Part shown: positions 53,082 through 63,203 of the stretch, piece by piece
How positions within the stretch are numbered: the stretch's first letter is position 1
How the letters are laid out: every line of letters starts with the position of its first letter
Source of the DNA: Thiothrix sp.
GTDB lineage: Bacteria; Pseudomonadota; Gammaproteobacteria; Thiotrichales; Thiotrichaceae
Assembly: GCF_028714775.1 (NCBI RefSeq)
Contig: NZ_JAQTLS010000011.1
Location: forward strand, 1 to 64,000
DNA length: 64,000 nt
Reading direction: 5' to 3'
Translations under genes and position numbers: made by a program
Notes under the pieces: model-generated
Told to the model about the DNA's origin: nothing
Databases searched by the model: none
Seen by the model: the letters and a program-made list of their open reading frames with translations, nothing else

Positions 53082-54400
53082 ACCAGCAACCTCCGAATGT
53101 CACCCAGCATTTTCGCCAAGTAAGTGGTGAAACGTGCACCATCCGCCCCGTCTATCACGCGATGGTCGTAGGACAGCGACAGCGGCAACATCAAGCGCGG
53201 GGTAAATTCCTTGCCGTTCCAAATGGGCTGCATGTCAGCTTTGGAAATGCCGAGGATGGCGACTTCTGGCGCATTCACAATCGGGGTGAATTTCGTGCCA
53301 CCAATCCCGCCGAGGCTGGAAATCGAGAGGCAACCGCCTTGCATGTCCGCAGGTTTGAGTTTCTTGTCACGCGCTTTGGCGGAGATTTCTTTGAGTTCTT
53401 CCGATAATTGCATGATGGATTTTTTGTCCACGTCACGGATCACGGGAACGACCAAACCATCGGGCGTATCCACTGCCACGCCGATGTGGAAGTAGTTTTT
53501 GAGGATTAGGTTTTCACCTTTCGCATCCAATGAGGAATTGAAACGCGGGTAAGCCTTCAAGCCCGCCACCACCGCTTTCATGATGAACACCAGCGGGGTG
53601 ATCTTCATGCCGGATTTGGCGTTTTCCTCATTCAACTGCTTGCGGAAGGCTTCCAGATCGGTGATGTCAGCTTGGTCGAATTGGGTAACGTGCGGAATGT
53701 GTACCCAGTTGCGGTGCAGGAATTCGCCCGTGAGCTTGTTGATGCGTGACAGCGGCTGCGTTTCGATGTCACCCCATTGGCTGAAGTCGATGTCTGGCAT
53801 CGGCGCAACGCCCAGCGTATTGCCGGAAGCTGCTGCCGATGGCATTCCGCCAAAGCTCATCACGTCTTTGATGAAGGCTTTTACGTCTTCCTGCGTGATG
53901 CGCCCTTTGCGCCCTGAGCCTGCGACTTTGTTCAGGTCTGCGCCGAGTTCGCGGGCAAACTTGCGCACCGACGGGGTGGCGTAGGCTTTGCTGAAATCCA
54001 CGTCTTTCAGGTCGGCTTGCACGGCGGCAGTAGGGGAACGCTTACCCCTCACCCCTAGCCCCTCTCCCTCAGGGGGAGAGGGGAATTGGACGGAAGAAGT
54101 GACAGCATCTTTCTCCCCCTCGCCCCTTGAGGGAGAGGGGGCAGGGGGGGGAGGGGTGTTTTCCACCACATCCACCACCAACATCAAACTCCCCGCCGAA
54201 ATGCGCTCGCCGACCTTAACCTTCAGCTCCTTGACCACGCCCGAAACGGACGAGGGGATTTCCATCGACGCCTTGTCGGATTCGACCGTGATCAGCGCGT
54301 CTTCCAGCGCGATGGTGTCGCCAACCTTGACCAGTACTTCCGTGATTTCCACGTCCTTGAAGCTGCCAATGTCTGGCACGAAAATTTCTTGGATTGCCAT
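53078..54400 (-). CDS. aceF: Pyruvate dehydrogenase dihydrolipoamide acetyltransferase (E2)
   Basis: The E2 core that transfers the acetyl group to CoA. Its 440 residues comprise one lipoyl domain (1-78, K43 in ESDKASMEIP), a repeat-derived linker (about 82-119), a peripheral-subunit-binding domain (about 138-172, YATPSVRKFARELGADLNKV), an Ala/Gly linker and the catalytic domain with the active-site HRVIDG near residue 415. E. coli AceF has three lipoyl domains; here only one is present on E2 and another on E3. It overlaps lpdA by four bases and lies 12 bases downstream of aceE. Confidence 0.97.
   Translation of the reverse strand: MAIQEIFVPDIGSFKDVEITEVLVKVGDTIALEDALITVESDKASMEIPSSVSGVVKELKVKVGERISAGSLMLVVDVVENTPPPPAPSPSRGEGEKDAVTSSVQFPSPPEGEGLGVRGKRSPTAAVQADLKDVDFSKAYATPSVRKFARELGADLNKVAGSGRKGRITQEDVKAFIKDVMSFGGMPSAAASGNTLGVAPMPDIDFSQWGDIETQPLSRINKLTGEFLHRNWVHIPHVTQFDQADITDLEAFRKQLNEENAKSGMKITPLVFIMKAVVAGLKAYPRFNSSLDAKGENLILKNYFHIGVAVDTPDGLVVPVIRDVDKKSIMQLSEELKEISAKARDKKLKPADMQGGCLSISSLGGIGGTKFTPIVNAPEVAILGISKADMQPIWNGKEFTPRLMLPLSLSYDHRVIDGADGARFTTYLAKMLGDIRRLLV
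54045..54156. repeat. Palindromic repeat pair inserted in aceF
   Basis: Left arm CCCCTCACCCCTAGCCCCTC... and right arm ...GGGGGCAGGGGGGGGAGGGG are inverted copies. Each has an inner palindrome (CCCCTCTCCCTCAGGGGGAG; CCCCTTGAGGGAGAGGGG). They are separated by about 31 bases and translated in frame in the linker after the lipoyl domain. Confidence 0.92.
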
Positions 54401-54412
54401 GATGTGCGCTCC

Positions 54413-57070
54413 TTATGCCAGACGTGGGTTGGATTTTTCGGGGTTGATGCCGTACTTTTCCATCGCCTTCACCAGATCGGCGGCAGGCAAGGATTTTTCA
54501 TCGACCAGCGCTTTCAAGGCGGCAATGACGATGTAGTAGCGGTTAACCTCGAAATGTTTGCGTAATTGCGCACGGGTATCGCTGCGTCCAAAGCCATCTG
54601 TCCCCAACACGGTGTAAGGCATCGGCAGCCATGCACGGATTTGGTCGGGGTACTGGCGGATGTAGTCGGTCGCGGCAATCGCAGGCCCACGCTGGCCTTT
54701 CATCGTTTGCGTCACGTAAGGCACTTTCGCGTCTTCCAGCGGGTGCAGCATGTTCCAGCGTTCGATGTCGCGGGCTTCACGCGCCAATTCGTTGAAACTG
54801 GTGACGCTCCACACATTGGCATCCACGCCCCATTCCTTGTCGAGCAATTCGGCGGCAGCAATCACTTCGCGCAGGATCGTGCCGGAACCCATGAGCTGTA
54901 CTTTCTTGCGCTTCTTGCCGCCCCCGCTGAACAAGTACATGCCTTTGACAATGCCGTCTTCGGAACCGGCAGGCATGGCAGGGTGGGTGTAGTTTTCGTT
55001 CATCGCGGTGATGTAGTAATACACATCTTCCTGATCCTGATACATGCGTTTCAGGCCGTTTTGTACGATTACTGCCAGTTCATAGGAGAAGGTCGGGTCA
55101 TAGGAGACACAGTTGGGAATCAAGCTGGCTTGGATCAGTCCATGCCCATCTTGGTGCTGCAAGCCTTCGCCCGCCAGCGTGGTGCGCCCAGCCGTGCCAC
55201 CGATCAGGAACCCGCGAGCGCGGCTATCGCCCGCTGCCCACGCCAAGTCACCAATGCGTTGGAACCCGAACATGGAGTAGTAGATGTAGAACGGAACCAT
55301 GTTCACGCCGTGGGTGCTGTACGCCGTCGCGGCAGCAATCCATGAGGAAAACGCGCCCGCCTCGTTGATGCCTTCTTCCAAAATCTGCCCGGACTTGTCC
55401 TCTTTGTAGAACATGACCTGATCTTTGTCTTGCGGCTCGTACAATTGCCCGACGGAGGAATAAATCCCCAATTGGCGGAACATGCCTTCCATGCCGAAAG
55501 TCCGCGCCTCGTCCGGCACGATTGGCACGACATTGCGCCCCATATTTTTGTCACGTGCCAATAAGGTCAGCATCCGCACGAATACCATCGTGGTGGACAT
55601 TTCGCGCTCGCCCGTGCTTTCCAGCATCGGTTGGAACAGCGACAGTTCCGGCACTTTCAGTGGTGTGGCGTGGGTTTGGCGTTGCGGCAGGGAACCGCCC
55701 AGTGCCCTGCGCCGCTCCAGCATGTATTTGACTTCTTCGCTGTCTGGGGCAGGGCGGTAGTATTTCGCTTCCGCCGCATCCGCATCGCTCAGCGGGATGT
55801 TGAAACGGTTTTTGTAGGCGATCATTTCCTCGCCAGACAATTTTTTCTGTGAGTGGGTACGGTTTTGGCCTTCACCAGCGGAACCCATACCGTAGCCTTT
55901 GACGGTGTGCGCCAAAATGACGGTCGGTTGCCCAGTGTGGTTAGTGGCGGTGTGGTAAGCGGCGTAAACCTTGTGCGGGTCATGACCGCCCCGGTTCAAG
56001 CGCCAGATGTCAGCGTCGCTCATTTTAGCGACCATTTCTTTCAGTTCGGGGTATTTGCCGAAGAAGTTTTCGCGCACGTATTTGCCGTCTTTGGCTTTGT
56101 AGTTTTGGTATTCACCATCCACGACTTCCATCATGCGGGCTTTGAGGATGCCGTCTTTATCCATCGACAAGAGCGGATCCCAATACGAACCCCACAGCAG
56201 TTTGATGACGTTCCAACCCGCGCCCCGGAATACCGCTTCGAGTTCCTGCACGATTTTGCCATTGCCGCGTACTGGGCCATCCAAGCGTTGCAGGTTGCAG
56301 TTGACGACCCACACGAGGTTGTCGAGTTTTTCGCGTCCGCCGAGCGAGATTGCGCCTAAGGTTTCGGGTTCATCGGTTTCACCGTCACCGACGAAAGCCC
56401 ACACCTTGCGGTTGGCGGTTTCAGCCAGCTTGCGGTCTTGCAGGTATTTCATGAACCGCGCTTGGTAGATGGACTGGAGTGGCCCCAAGCCCATTGAAAC
56501 GGTGGGGAACTGCCAATAATCCGGCATCAACCACGGGTGCGGGTAAGACGATAAGCCGCCGCCATCCACTTCTTGGCGGAAACTGTCGAGGTCAGGCTCA
56601 TCCAGACGGCCTTCGACGAAGGAGCGTGCATACATGCCGGGGGCTGCGTGGCCTTGGTAGTAAATCAGGTCGCCGCCGTGTTGCGGGGAAGGCGCGTGCC
56701 AGAAGTGGTTCATGCCAATGTCATACAGGGTCGCAGCAGAAGCGAAGGTGGCAATGTGTCCGCCGAGTTCCATGCTCTTGCGGTTGGCGCGTACCACCAT
56801 CGCGGCAGCATTCCAGCGGATATAGGAACGCAGGCGCGACTCAACAGTGCGGTTGCCCGGTGTGTGCTGTTCCAAATGCGGCGGAATGGTGTTGATGTAA
56901 GCGGTGTTGGCGGAGTACGGCAGGTTCGCGCCATTATGGCGGGCGGTATCAATCAGGGTTTCAAGCAGGAAGTGGGCACGTTCCGCACCTTCTGCTTCAA
57001 AGACTGCTTCAAGTGATTCAATCCATTCTTGAGTTTCTTGTGAATCAATATCTTGCAATGGTTTATTCAT
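54413..57070 (-). CDS. aceE: Pyruvate dehydrogenase E1 component
   Basis: The homodimeric thiamin-diphosphate enzyme that decarboxylates pyruvate and acetylates the E2 lipoyl group. The 885-residue length is the AceE standard. Landmarks are RWNAAAMVVRANRKSMELGG HIATFASAATLYDIGMNHFW (N-terminal), the ThDP-binding FVGDGETDEPETLGAISLGG to NCNLQRLDGPVRGN, and the C-terminal transketolase-like part (LQHQDGHGLIQASLIPNCVS, FGRSDTRAQLRKHFEVNRYY). AGAGGA lies six bases before the ATG. It is the first gene of aceEF-lpdA, divergent from rnt, with an AT-rich palindrome in the shared upstream region. Confidence 0.98.
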   Translation of the reverse strand: MNKPLQDIDSQETQEWIESLEAVFEAEGAERAHFLLETLIDTARHNGANLPYSANTAYINTIPPHLEQHTPGNRTVESRLRSYIRWNAAAMVVRANRKSMELGGHIATFASAATLYDIGMNHFWHAPSPQHGGDLIYYQGHAAPGMYARSFVEGRLDEPDLDSFRQEVDGGGLSSYPHPWLMPDYWQFPTVSMGLGPLQSIYQARFMKYLQDRKLAETANRKVWAFVGDGETDEPETLGAISLGGREKLDNLVWVVNCNLQRLDGPVRGNGKIVQELEAVFRGAGWNVIKLLWGSYWDPLLSMDKDGILKARMMEVVDGEYQNYKAKDGKYVRENFFGKYPELKEMVAKMSDADIWRLNRGGHDPHKVYAAYHTATNHTGQPTVILAHTVKGYGMGSAGEGQNRTHSQKKLSGEEMIAYKNRFNIPLSDADAAEAKYYRPAPDSEEVKYMLERRRALGGSLPQRQTHATPLKVPELSLFQPMLESTGEREMSTTMVFVRMLTLLARDKNMGRNVVPIVPDEARTFGMEGMFRQLGIYSSVGQLYEPQDKDQVMFYKEDKSGQILEEGINEAGAFSSWIAAATAYSTHGVNMVPFYIYYSMFGFQRIGDLAWAAGDSRARGFLIGGTAGRTTLAGEGLQHQDGHGLIQASLIPNCVSYDPTFSYELAVIVQNGLKRMYQDQEDVYYYITAMNENYTHPAMPAGSEDGIVKGMYLFSGGGKKRKKVQLMGSGTILREVIAAAELLDKEWGVDANVWSVTSFNELAREARDIERWNMLHPLEDAKVPYVTQTMKGQRGPAIAATDYIRQYPDQIRAWLPMPYTVLGTDGFGRSDTRAQLRKHFEVNRYYIVIAALKALVDEKSLPAADLVKAMEKYGINPEKSNPRLA

Positions 57071-57184
57071 TGTTCATCCTCTTTCATACGGCGTAACTCC
57101 CGGTATGCCATTGGCATGTTGCAGACCAGATGGACGCTAAAGATAGCACATGGGCGAAGCGAGTCAATGCCAAAAACACACTTA

Positions 57185-57204
57185 AAATTTAATTATTTAA
57201 ATTT
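57185..57204. promoter_or_regulatory. AT-rich palindrome in the aceE-rnt divergent region
   Basis: AAATTTAA (57185-57192) and TTAAATTT (57197-57204) with spacer TTAT. It lies in the 210-base gap that must hold both promoters; it could be an operator or simply an AT-rich promoter region. Confidence 0.4.
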
Positions 57205-57280
57205 CAATAGCTTACAATGATCAAATATTTTTAAGAAATCTTCTCTGTCCATTTTTACTCAGTTCCGCTAAGCTTCGCGC

Positions 57281-57922
57281 ATGACTGATGATATAGAAAT
57301 AACCCCGATTGCCGGACGTTTCCGTGGCTTCCTGCCTGTTGTAGTAGATGTGGAAACCGGAGGATTTGATTGCCGTAAGGATGCGTTGCTGGAACTGGCA
57401 GCCGTTATCCTGCGCATTGATGAAAAAGGTGAGCTTTCGCGCCACCGAACCTTTAATTGGCACATTGAACCGTTCCCCAACGCCAACATGGATCCGAAGT
57501 CGCTGGAAGTGAATGGCATCAAGCCTTTCAGCCCGCTGCGTATGGCCGTGCCGGAAGACAGGGCGATGGAAGAGTTTTTCAAGATTGTGCGTAAAGAAGT
57601 GAAAGTTAACCGCTGCAACCGCGCCATTTTGGTCGGGCACAATGCCCCGTTTGACTTGAACTTCGTCCATGCCACTGCCGAACGTATCAAGGCAACCCGC
57701 AACCCTTTCCACCCATTCAGTACCCTCGATACCGTTTCACTGGGCGCGGTAATGTACGGACAAACCGTCTTGGCGCGGCTGGCGCAAGCGGCAAACATGG
57801 GCTGGGACAGCGATTCTGCGCATTCGGCGGTGTATGATGCTGAAAAGACAGCAGATTTATTTTGCCATTTCGTGAATACTTGGCAAACGCTGGATGCCGC
57901 GTTTAAAGCCGTCGAGAATTAA
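57281..57922 (+). CDS. rnt: Ribonuclease T
   Basis: A 213-residue DEDDh 3'-5' exoribonuclease that trims tRNA CCA ends and 5S/23S rRNA and repairs DNA ends. The catalytic acids are visible: VVDVETGGFD (D and E), LVGHNAPFDLNF (D), and the HSAVYDAEKTADLF segment (H and D). Length matches the family, and it acts as a dimer. It is divergent from aceE and converges with potD with three bases between stop codons. Confidence 0.95.
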   Translation: MTDDIEITPIAGRFRGFLPVVVDVETGGFDCRKDALLELAAVILRIDEKGELSRHRTFNWHIEPFPNANMDPKSLEVNGIKPFSPLRMAVPEDRAMEEFFKIVRKEVKVNRCNRAILVGHNAPFDLNFVHATAERIKATRNPFHPFSTLDTVSLGAVMYGQTVLARLAQAANMGWDSDSAHSAVYDAEKTADLFCHFVNTWQTLDAAFKAVEN

Positions 57923-57925
57923 GGC

Positions 57926-58957
57926 TTACTTCCCAGTCTTTAGTTTTTCCCAATACCCGTCATACAGTTTCATGGCGTCGCCGATGTCATTCTGGAATTC
58001 GCCTTTGTCGATAGCTTCGGCAGGCGGGAAGATGGTCGGGTTATTGCGGGTGGCTTCGTCCAGTAAGTCACGGGATGCGCCATTGGGGGTGCTGTAACCG
58101 AGTTCTTCTACCACTTTCTTGCCAACGTCGGCTTTGAGCATGTAGTCGATGAACTTGTGGGCATTGTCAGCGTGTTCCGCCCCGACCGGGATGGTGAAAC
58201 TGTCTACCCAGAAACCCGCGCCTTCTTTGGGGTAGATGTATTTGATGTCGGGGTTTTCCTTTTGCGCCATGATCGCTTCGCCGCTCCAGATCATGCCTAG
58301 GTTTACGTCACCGGCAAGGAATGGCTCACGTGGGGCATCCGCATTGAACACGCGCACATTCGGCATGAGTTTTTGCAGGTCTTCGTAAGCGGTTTTGATT
58401 TCATCCGGGTTGGTGCTATTAGTGGAAAAACCGTGTTTTTTCAGTGCCATGTTAAACACTTCGCGCACGTCATCCACGAGCAGCAGTTTGCCTTGCCATT
58501 TCGCATCCCATAAATCTGCCCAGCTAGTAATGCTTGCAGGGTCGATTTCTTTGCTGTTGAGCGCGATGCCGGTGCTGCCCCATAGGTAGGGGATGCTGTA
58601 TTCATTGCCGGGGTCATACGGCTTGTTCATGAGGCTGATTGACAGGTTACGCAGGTTTGTCAGCTTTTTGTGGTCGATTTTTTGCAGCAAGCCCTCATTG
58701 CGCATTTTCGAGACCAGATAGGAAGAGGGAACTACGATGTCATAGCCTTTGCCTTGTTGGAGCTTGAGTTTGGAATACATCACCTCGTTGTTTTCGTAGG
58801 TGGAATACTCAACCTTGATGCCGGTTTCTTTCTCAAAATCTTGTAGCGTGCTTTCCGGGATGTATTCAGCCCAGTTGTAAACCACGACTTTTTCTTCGGC
58901 GTGCAGTGCGCAGGCGGCGCTCATGAGCAGGGCAGCAATGAGGGCGGGAATTTTCAT
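57926..58957 (-). CDS. potD: Spermidine/putrescine-binding periplasmic protein
   Basis: A 343-residue periplasmic polyamine-binding protein that feeds the PotABC transporter. The signal peptide (about residues 1-20, MKIPALIAALLMSAACALHA) is followed by VVYNWAEYIPESTLQDFEKE, VPSSYLVSKMRNEGLLQKID, and the C-terminal GFWVDSFTIPVGAEHADNAH segment. Aromatic and acidic ligand positions of PotD (W and Y residues, E in 'YIPE') are present. It lies one base downstream of potC. No potA or potB is nearby. Confidence 0.93.
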   Translation of the reverse strand: MKIPALIAALLMSAACALHAEEKVVVYNWAEYIPESTLQDFEKETGIKVEYSTYENNEVMYSKLKLQQGKGYDIVVPSSYLVSKMRNEGLLQKIDHKKLTNLRNLSISLMNKPYDPGNEYSIPYLWGSTGIALNSKEIDPASITSWADLWDAKWQGKLLLVDDVREVFNMALKKHGFSTNSTNPDEIKTAYEDLQKLMPNVRVFNADAPREPFLAGDVNLGMIWSGEAIMAQKENPDIKYIYPKEGAGFWVDSFTIPVGAEHADNAHKFIDYMLKADVGKKVVEELGYSTPNGASRDLLDEATRNNPTIFPPAEAIDKGEFQNDIGDAMKLYDGYWEKLKTGK

Positions 58958-58958
58958 G

Positions 58959-59723
58959 TCAGTATTTCCTCCTGAGCAGCAGAGTTGAGAAAGTGACCAG
59001 TAACAGTGAAATCGTCAGCAACAGTGTTGCGAGTACGTTCACTTCCGGGGATACACCAACTTTTACCATCGAAAACACGCGGATAGGCAGTATTTCAAAG
59101 CCGGGGCCGGTGACGAATGAACTGATGATTACATCATCCAGCGACAGGGTAAAGCTCAATAACCACCCAGCCACAATCGCGGGAAATACCAAGGGGAAAA
59201 TGATCAGGCGGAAAATGCGGCTTTCGCCCGCGCCCAAGTCTTGTGCGGCTTCCAACAGGTGCTTATCGAAACCTTTAAGTTGCGCGTAAACCGTGATGAC
59301 CACAAAGGGCAGGCAAAACGTGATGTGCGCAATCAATAACGACCAAAACCCCAATTGGATACCCAGCGCGATGAAAATCACCAAAAACGTGATTGCCAGC
59401 ACAATATCCGGCGACATCATCACCACGAACAGCAGGCTGCTGGCGGTAGTTTTCATTGGGAAGCGGTAACGGTGGATTGCCAGCGCCATCAGCGTGCCAA
59501 CCACGGTCGCAACTGTCGCGGCAAGCCCGGCAATTAGCAGTGAATTTAAAAATGCCTGCGTAAGTGCATCATCTTCCAGTAACTTTTCATACCATTTGAC
59601 GGTAAAGCCTTTCCACTCGTAACCGTATTTGGAATCGTTAAAGGAGTTGATCACCAGAATGATGATGGGCAGGTAGAGGTAGGCGAAGATGGCGGAGATG
59701 AAGCTCCATTTGAGGGTTTTCAT
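58959..59723 (-). CDS. potC: Spermidine/putrescine ABC transporter permease
   Basis: A 254-residue inner-membrane permease with six hydrophobic segments, beginning MKTLKWSFISAIFAYLYLPI. The ABC-permease EAA-type loop is EAAQDLGAGESRIFRLIIFP (about residues 158-177). It follows tcdA with a four-base overlap (ATGA) and precedes potD. In most gammaproteobacteria the order is potA-potB-potC-potD; here potA and potB are missing from this locus, so they must lie elsewhere or be replaced by another permease and ATPase. Confidence 0.94.
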   Translation of the reverse strand: MKTLKWSFISAIFAYLYLPIIILVINSFNDSKYGYEWKGFTVKWYEKLLEDDALTQAFLNSLLIAGLAATVATVVGTLMALAIHRYRFPMKTTASSLLFVVMMSPDIVLAITFLVIFIALGIQLGFWSLLIAHITFCLPFVVITVYAQLKGFDKHLLEAAQDLGAGESRIFRLIIFPLVFPAIVAGWLLSFTLSLDDVIISSFVTGPGFEILPIRVFSMVKVGVSPEVNVLATLLLTISLLLVTFSTLLLRRKY

Positions 59724-60468
59724 AATTTACCCAAGACGTGGCTAACCGCAACTAGCGCAAAACTGGCGGTCACGGTCATCACTGAGCCAATCCCACCCGC
59801 GCAACTCAAATCGCAAGCACTTGCACCGTCGGTTTGCTTGGGCAAGCTCACGGCTTCTTCCGACCACACCGCAGGCACGTCAAAGCGCCGTTTGGGGTTG
59901 CTGCTGAAACCGTAATGCTGGCGTAATTCCTTGCGCACCTTGGATAGCAGTGGGTCTTGTAAGGTGCGGCTCAGGTCAGTGAGGCGGATTTTGGTCGGGT
60001 CTTTTTGCCCGCCAGCGCCGCCTAAGGTAATCAGGCGAATTTTATTGCGGCGGCAATAAGCAATCAGTACAGCTTTGGTGCGGGCATTGTCGATGCAATC
60101 CAGCACGTAATGGAATTCGGGGCGGATCAGTTGCCCAAGGTTTTCGCGTTCAATGAAATCTTCGATGGTGTGGATTTGGCACGCGGGATTGATGTCGAGG
60201 CAACGTTCTTTCAGTACATCAACTTTGGCGCGGCCTACGGTGCTGCCCAAGGCGGGCAATTGGCGGTTGATGTTGGATTCGCTTACATTGTCGAGGTCGA
60301 TCAGGGTAAGCGTGCCAATACCGCTGCGGGCAAGGGCTTCGACGGCCCAAGAGCCAACGCCACCGACACCAATGACGCAAACGTGGGAAGCGGTGAAGCG
60401 GGCAAATGCCACTTCACCGTAAGTGCGGATGATGCCACCGAATCGGCGGCTGACATCCATTTCATCCA

Positions 60469-60469
<1 letters not shown>
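59720..60469 (-). CDS. tcdA: tRNA threonylcarbamoyladenosine dehydratase (TcdA/CsdL)
   Basis: A 249-residue E1-like enzyme of the ThiF/MoeB family that cyclises t6A at position 37 of ANN-decoding tRNAs with ATP. The nucleotide-binding loop is VIGVGGVGSWAVEALARSG (about residues 31-49). Other landmarks are LIDLDNVSESNINRQLPALG, VLDCIDNARTKAVLIAYC and ITLGGAGGQKDPTKI. The C-terminal part carries one hydrophobic helix (GSVMTVTASFALVAVSHVL). The start overlaps the purA stop by one base (TAATG); a later Met (M4) is possible. It sits between purA and potC. Confidence 0.93.
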
Positions 60470-61785
<1,316 letters not shown>

Positions 61786-61803
61786 TCAATGTGTCAGTAA
61801 ATG

Positions 61804-62994
61804 TCAAACTGCGACGACGGCCCACTGTCCGTCTCCCGCTATAATTTGTTGCTTGCACCCCAGCGCGGCGGGGGTAGTTGCTTGCCCATCCAAGGCGCGG
61901 ATGACGCACTTGCCTTGGCGGCGCAGCTCGCGGATCAGTTGTTCCAATGCCGCATCCGCTGTTGCTGGGGCAAAAATTGCTGCTTGCCCGTGCGCTTGTT
62001 GATGCGGCAGGGCATATTTCGCCAGAGTGCGCAGGTCAGTGCTGAAACCTGTGGCAGGCCGTACCCGCCCGAAGGCTTCGCCGATACCGTCGTAACGGCC
62101 GCCGCGTGCCACTTCCCGCCCTAATCCGGGGGTGTATATGCCATACACAATCCCTGTATGGTAGTCATAACCGCTCAATTCAGCCAGATCAACATGGATA
62201 TTGCACGCGGGGAAAAGGGCGCTAATGCGTCCGGTCAGGGTGCGCAGGTAAACCAAGGCTTCGCGGACTTCCGCCGGGGCGTTAACAAACAGCGCATCAG
62301 CCTCATCCAGCACCTCGGTTGAGCCATTCAAACGCGGCAATTGGCGCAAGTAATGCTCAAGGTCGGCAGGCAGCTTGGCGTTTTCCAGCCACGCATCAAT
62401 TTCCGGCAGGGATTTGCGTTCTAGCATGTCGTAGAAAGCGTTTTCCTGTTGCGCATTCATGCCAGCGGCACGCGCAAGGCTGCGGAAGATACCGACGTGC
62501 CCAATATCCAACACCAGATCAGGGATGTGGCAATGGGTCAGGGTTTCCAGCAGCAAGGAAATGACTTCGGCGTCACTGTCCAGCCCCGCGTGCCCGAACA
62601 GTTCCGCGCCCACTTGCAACGGTGAACGTGAACCATCGCGGTGGAAGCTGCGGGTACGCAATACGCTGCCGATGTAACACAGGCGGTTCGGCTGGTCAGT
62701 TTTCAGTTTGTGCGCGTCAATGCGGGCAATTTGCGGGGTCATGTCCGCCCGTACACCCATCATGCGCCCACTCAATTGGTCGGTGAGCTTGAAGGTTTGC
62801 ACATCCAGATGCGTGCCATGCCCGGTGCTTAAGGATTCCATGAATTCCACTAACGGCGGCATCACGAGGCGGTAGCCCCAAGTGGCATAGAGGTCAAGCA
62901 GCTCGCGGCGCAATTGCTCCAAGCGTTCGGCTTCGTCGGGCAGGGCTTCGCTGATCCCATCCGGGAGCGCCCAGTAAAGGTTTGTGTGTGGCAT
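61804..62994 (-). CDS. hisZ: ATP phosphoribosyltransferase regulatory subunit HisZ
   Basis: HisZ is a catalytically inactive histidyl-tRNA-synthetase-like subunit that partners the short form of HisG in the first step of histidine synthesis. The 396 residues show a class II synthetase-like fold: LYATWGYRLVMPPLVEFMES, MMGVRADMTPQIARIDAHKL, RTRSFHRDGSRSPLQVGAEL, and SGYDYHTGIVYGIYTPGLGR. Its presence predicts a short HisG elsewhere in the genome. The order hflC-DUF2065-hisZ-purA is widely conserved in gammaproteobacteria. Confidence 0.95.
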   Translation of the reverse strand: MPHTNLYWALPDGISEALPDEAERLEQLRRELLDLYATWGYRLVMPPLVEFMESLSTGHGTHLDVQTFKLTDQLSGRMMGVRADMTPQIARIDAHKLKTDQPNRLCYIGSVLRTRSFHRDGSRSPLQVGAELFGHAGLDSDAEVISLLLETLTHCHIPDLVLDIGHVGIFRSLARAAGMNAQQENAFYDMLERKSLPEIDAWLENAKLPADLEHYLRQLPRLNGSTEVLDEADALFVNAPAEVREALVYLRTLTGRISALFPACNIHVDLAELSGYDYHTGIVYGIYTPGLGREVARGGRYDGIGEAFGRVRPATGFSTDLRTLAKYALPHQQAHGQAAIFAPATADAALEQLIRELRRQGKCVIRALDGQATTPAALGCKQQIIAGDGQWAVVAV

Positions 62995-63005
62995 ATTCCA
63001 GCTAG

Positions 63006-63197
63006 TTAAGTCACAAAGAGCAGTAGGATACCAGCAATTACACTCGCCAGACCAATGCTTCGTAAGGTTTTGTCAGGCAAGTTCAGCAGGTTTGCGTAGG
63101 TTTGCTTAAGGCGCGAGGGGCTTGCGAATGGCAAAAGCCCCTCCAGTACCAATACCAGAGCGAGTGCATTAAACAAATCGTGCCAGTTAACATCCAC
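63006..63197 (-). CDS. DUF2065 family small membrane protein
   Basis: A 63-residue inner-membrane protein with two hydrophobic helices (about residues 7-24 and 44-62). MDVNWHDLFNALALVLVLEG then LLPFASPSRLK is the DUF2065 (YjeT-like) pattern. The function is unknown. It lies between hflC (six bases) and hisZ (11 bases), as in many gammaproteobacteria, so it is probably co-transcribed with the HflKC membrane-protease-regulator genes. Confidence 0.9.
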   Translation of the reverse strand: MDVNWHDLFNALALVLVLEGLLPFASPSRLKQTYANLLNLPDKTLRSIGLASVIAGILLLFVT

Positions 63198-63203
63198 GCG
63201 GAT

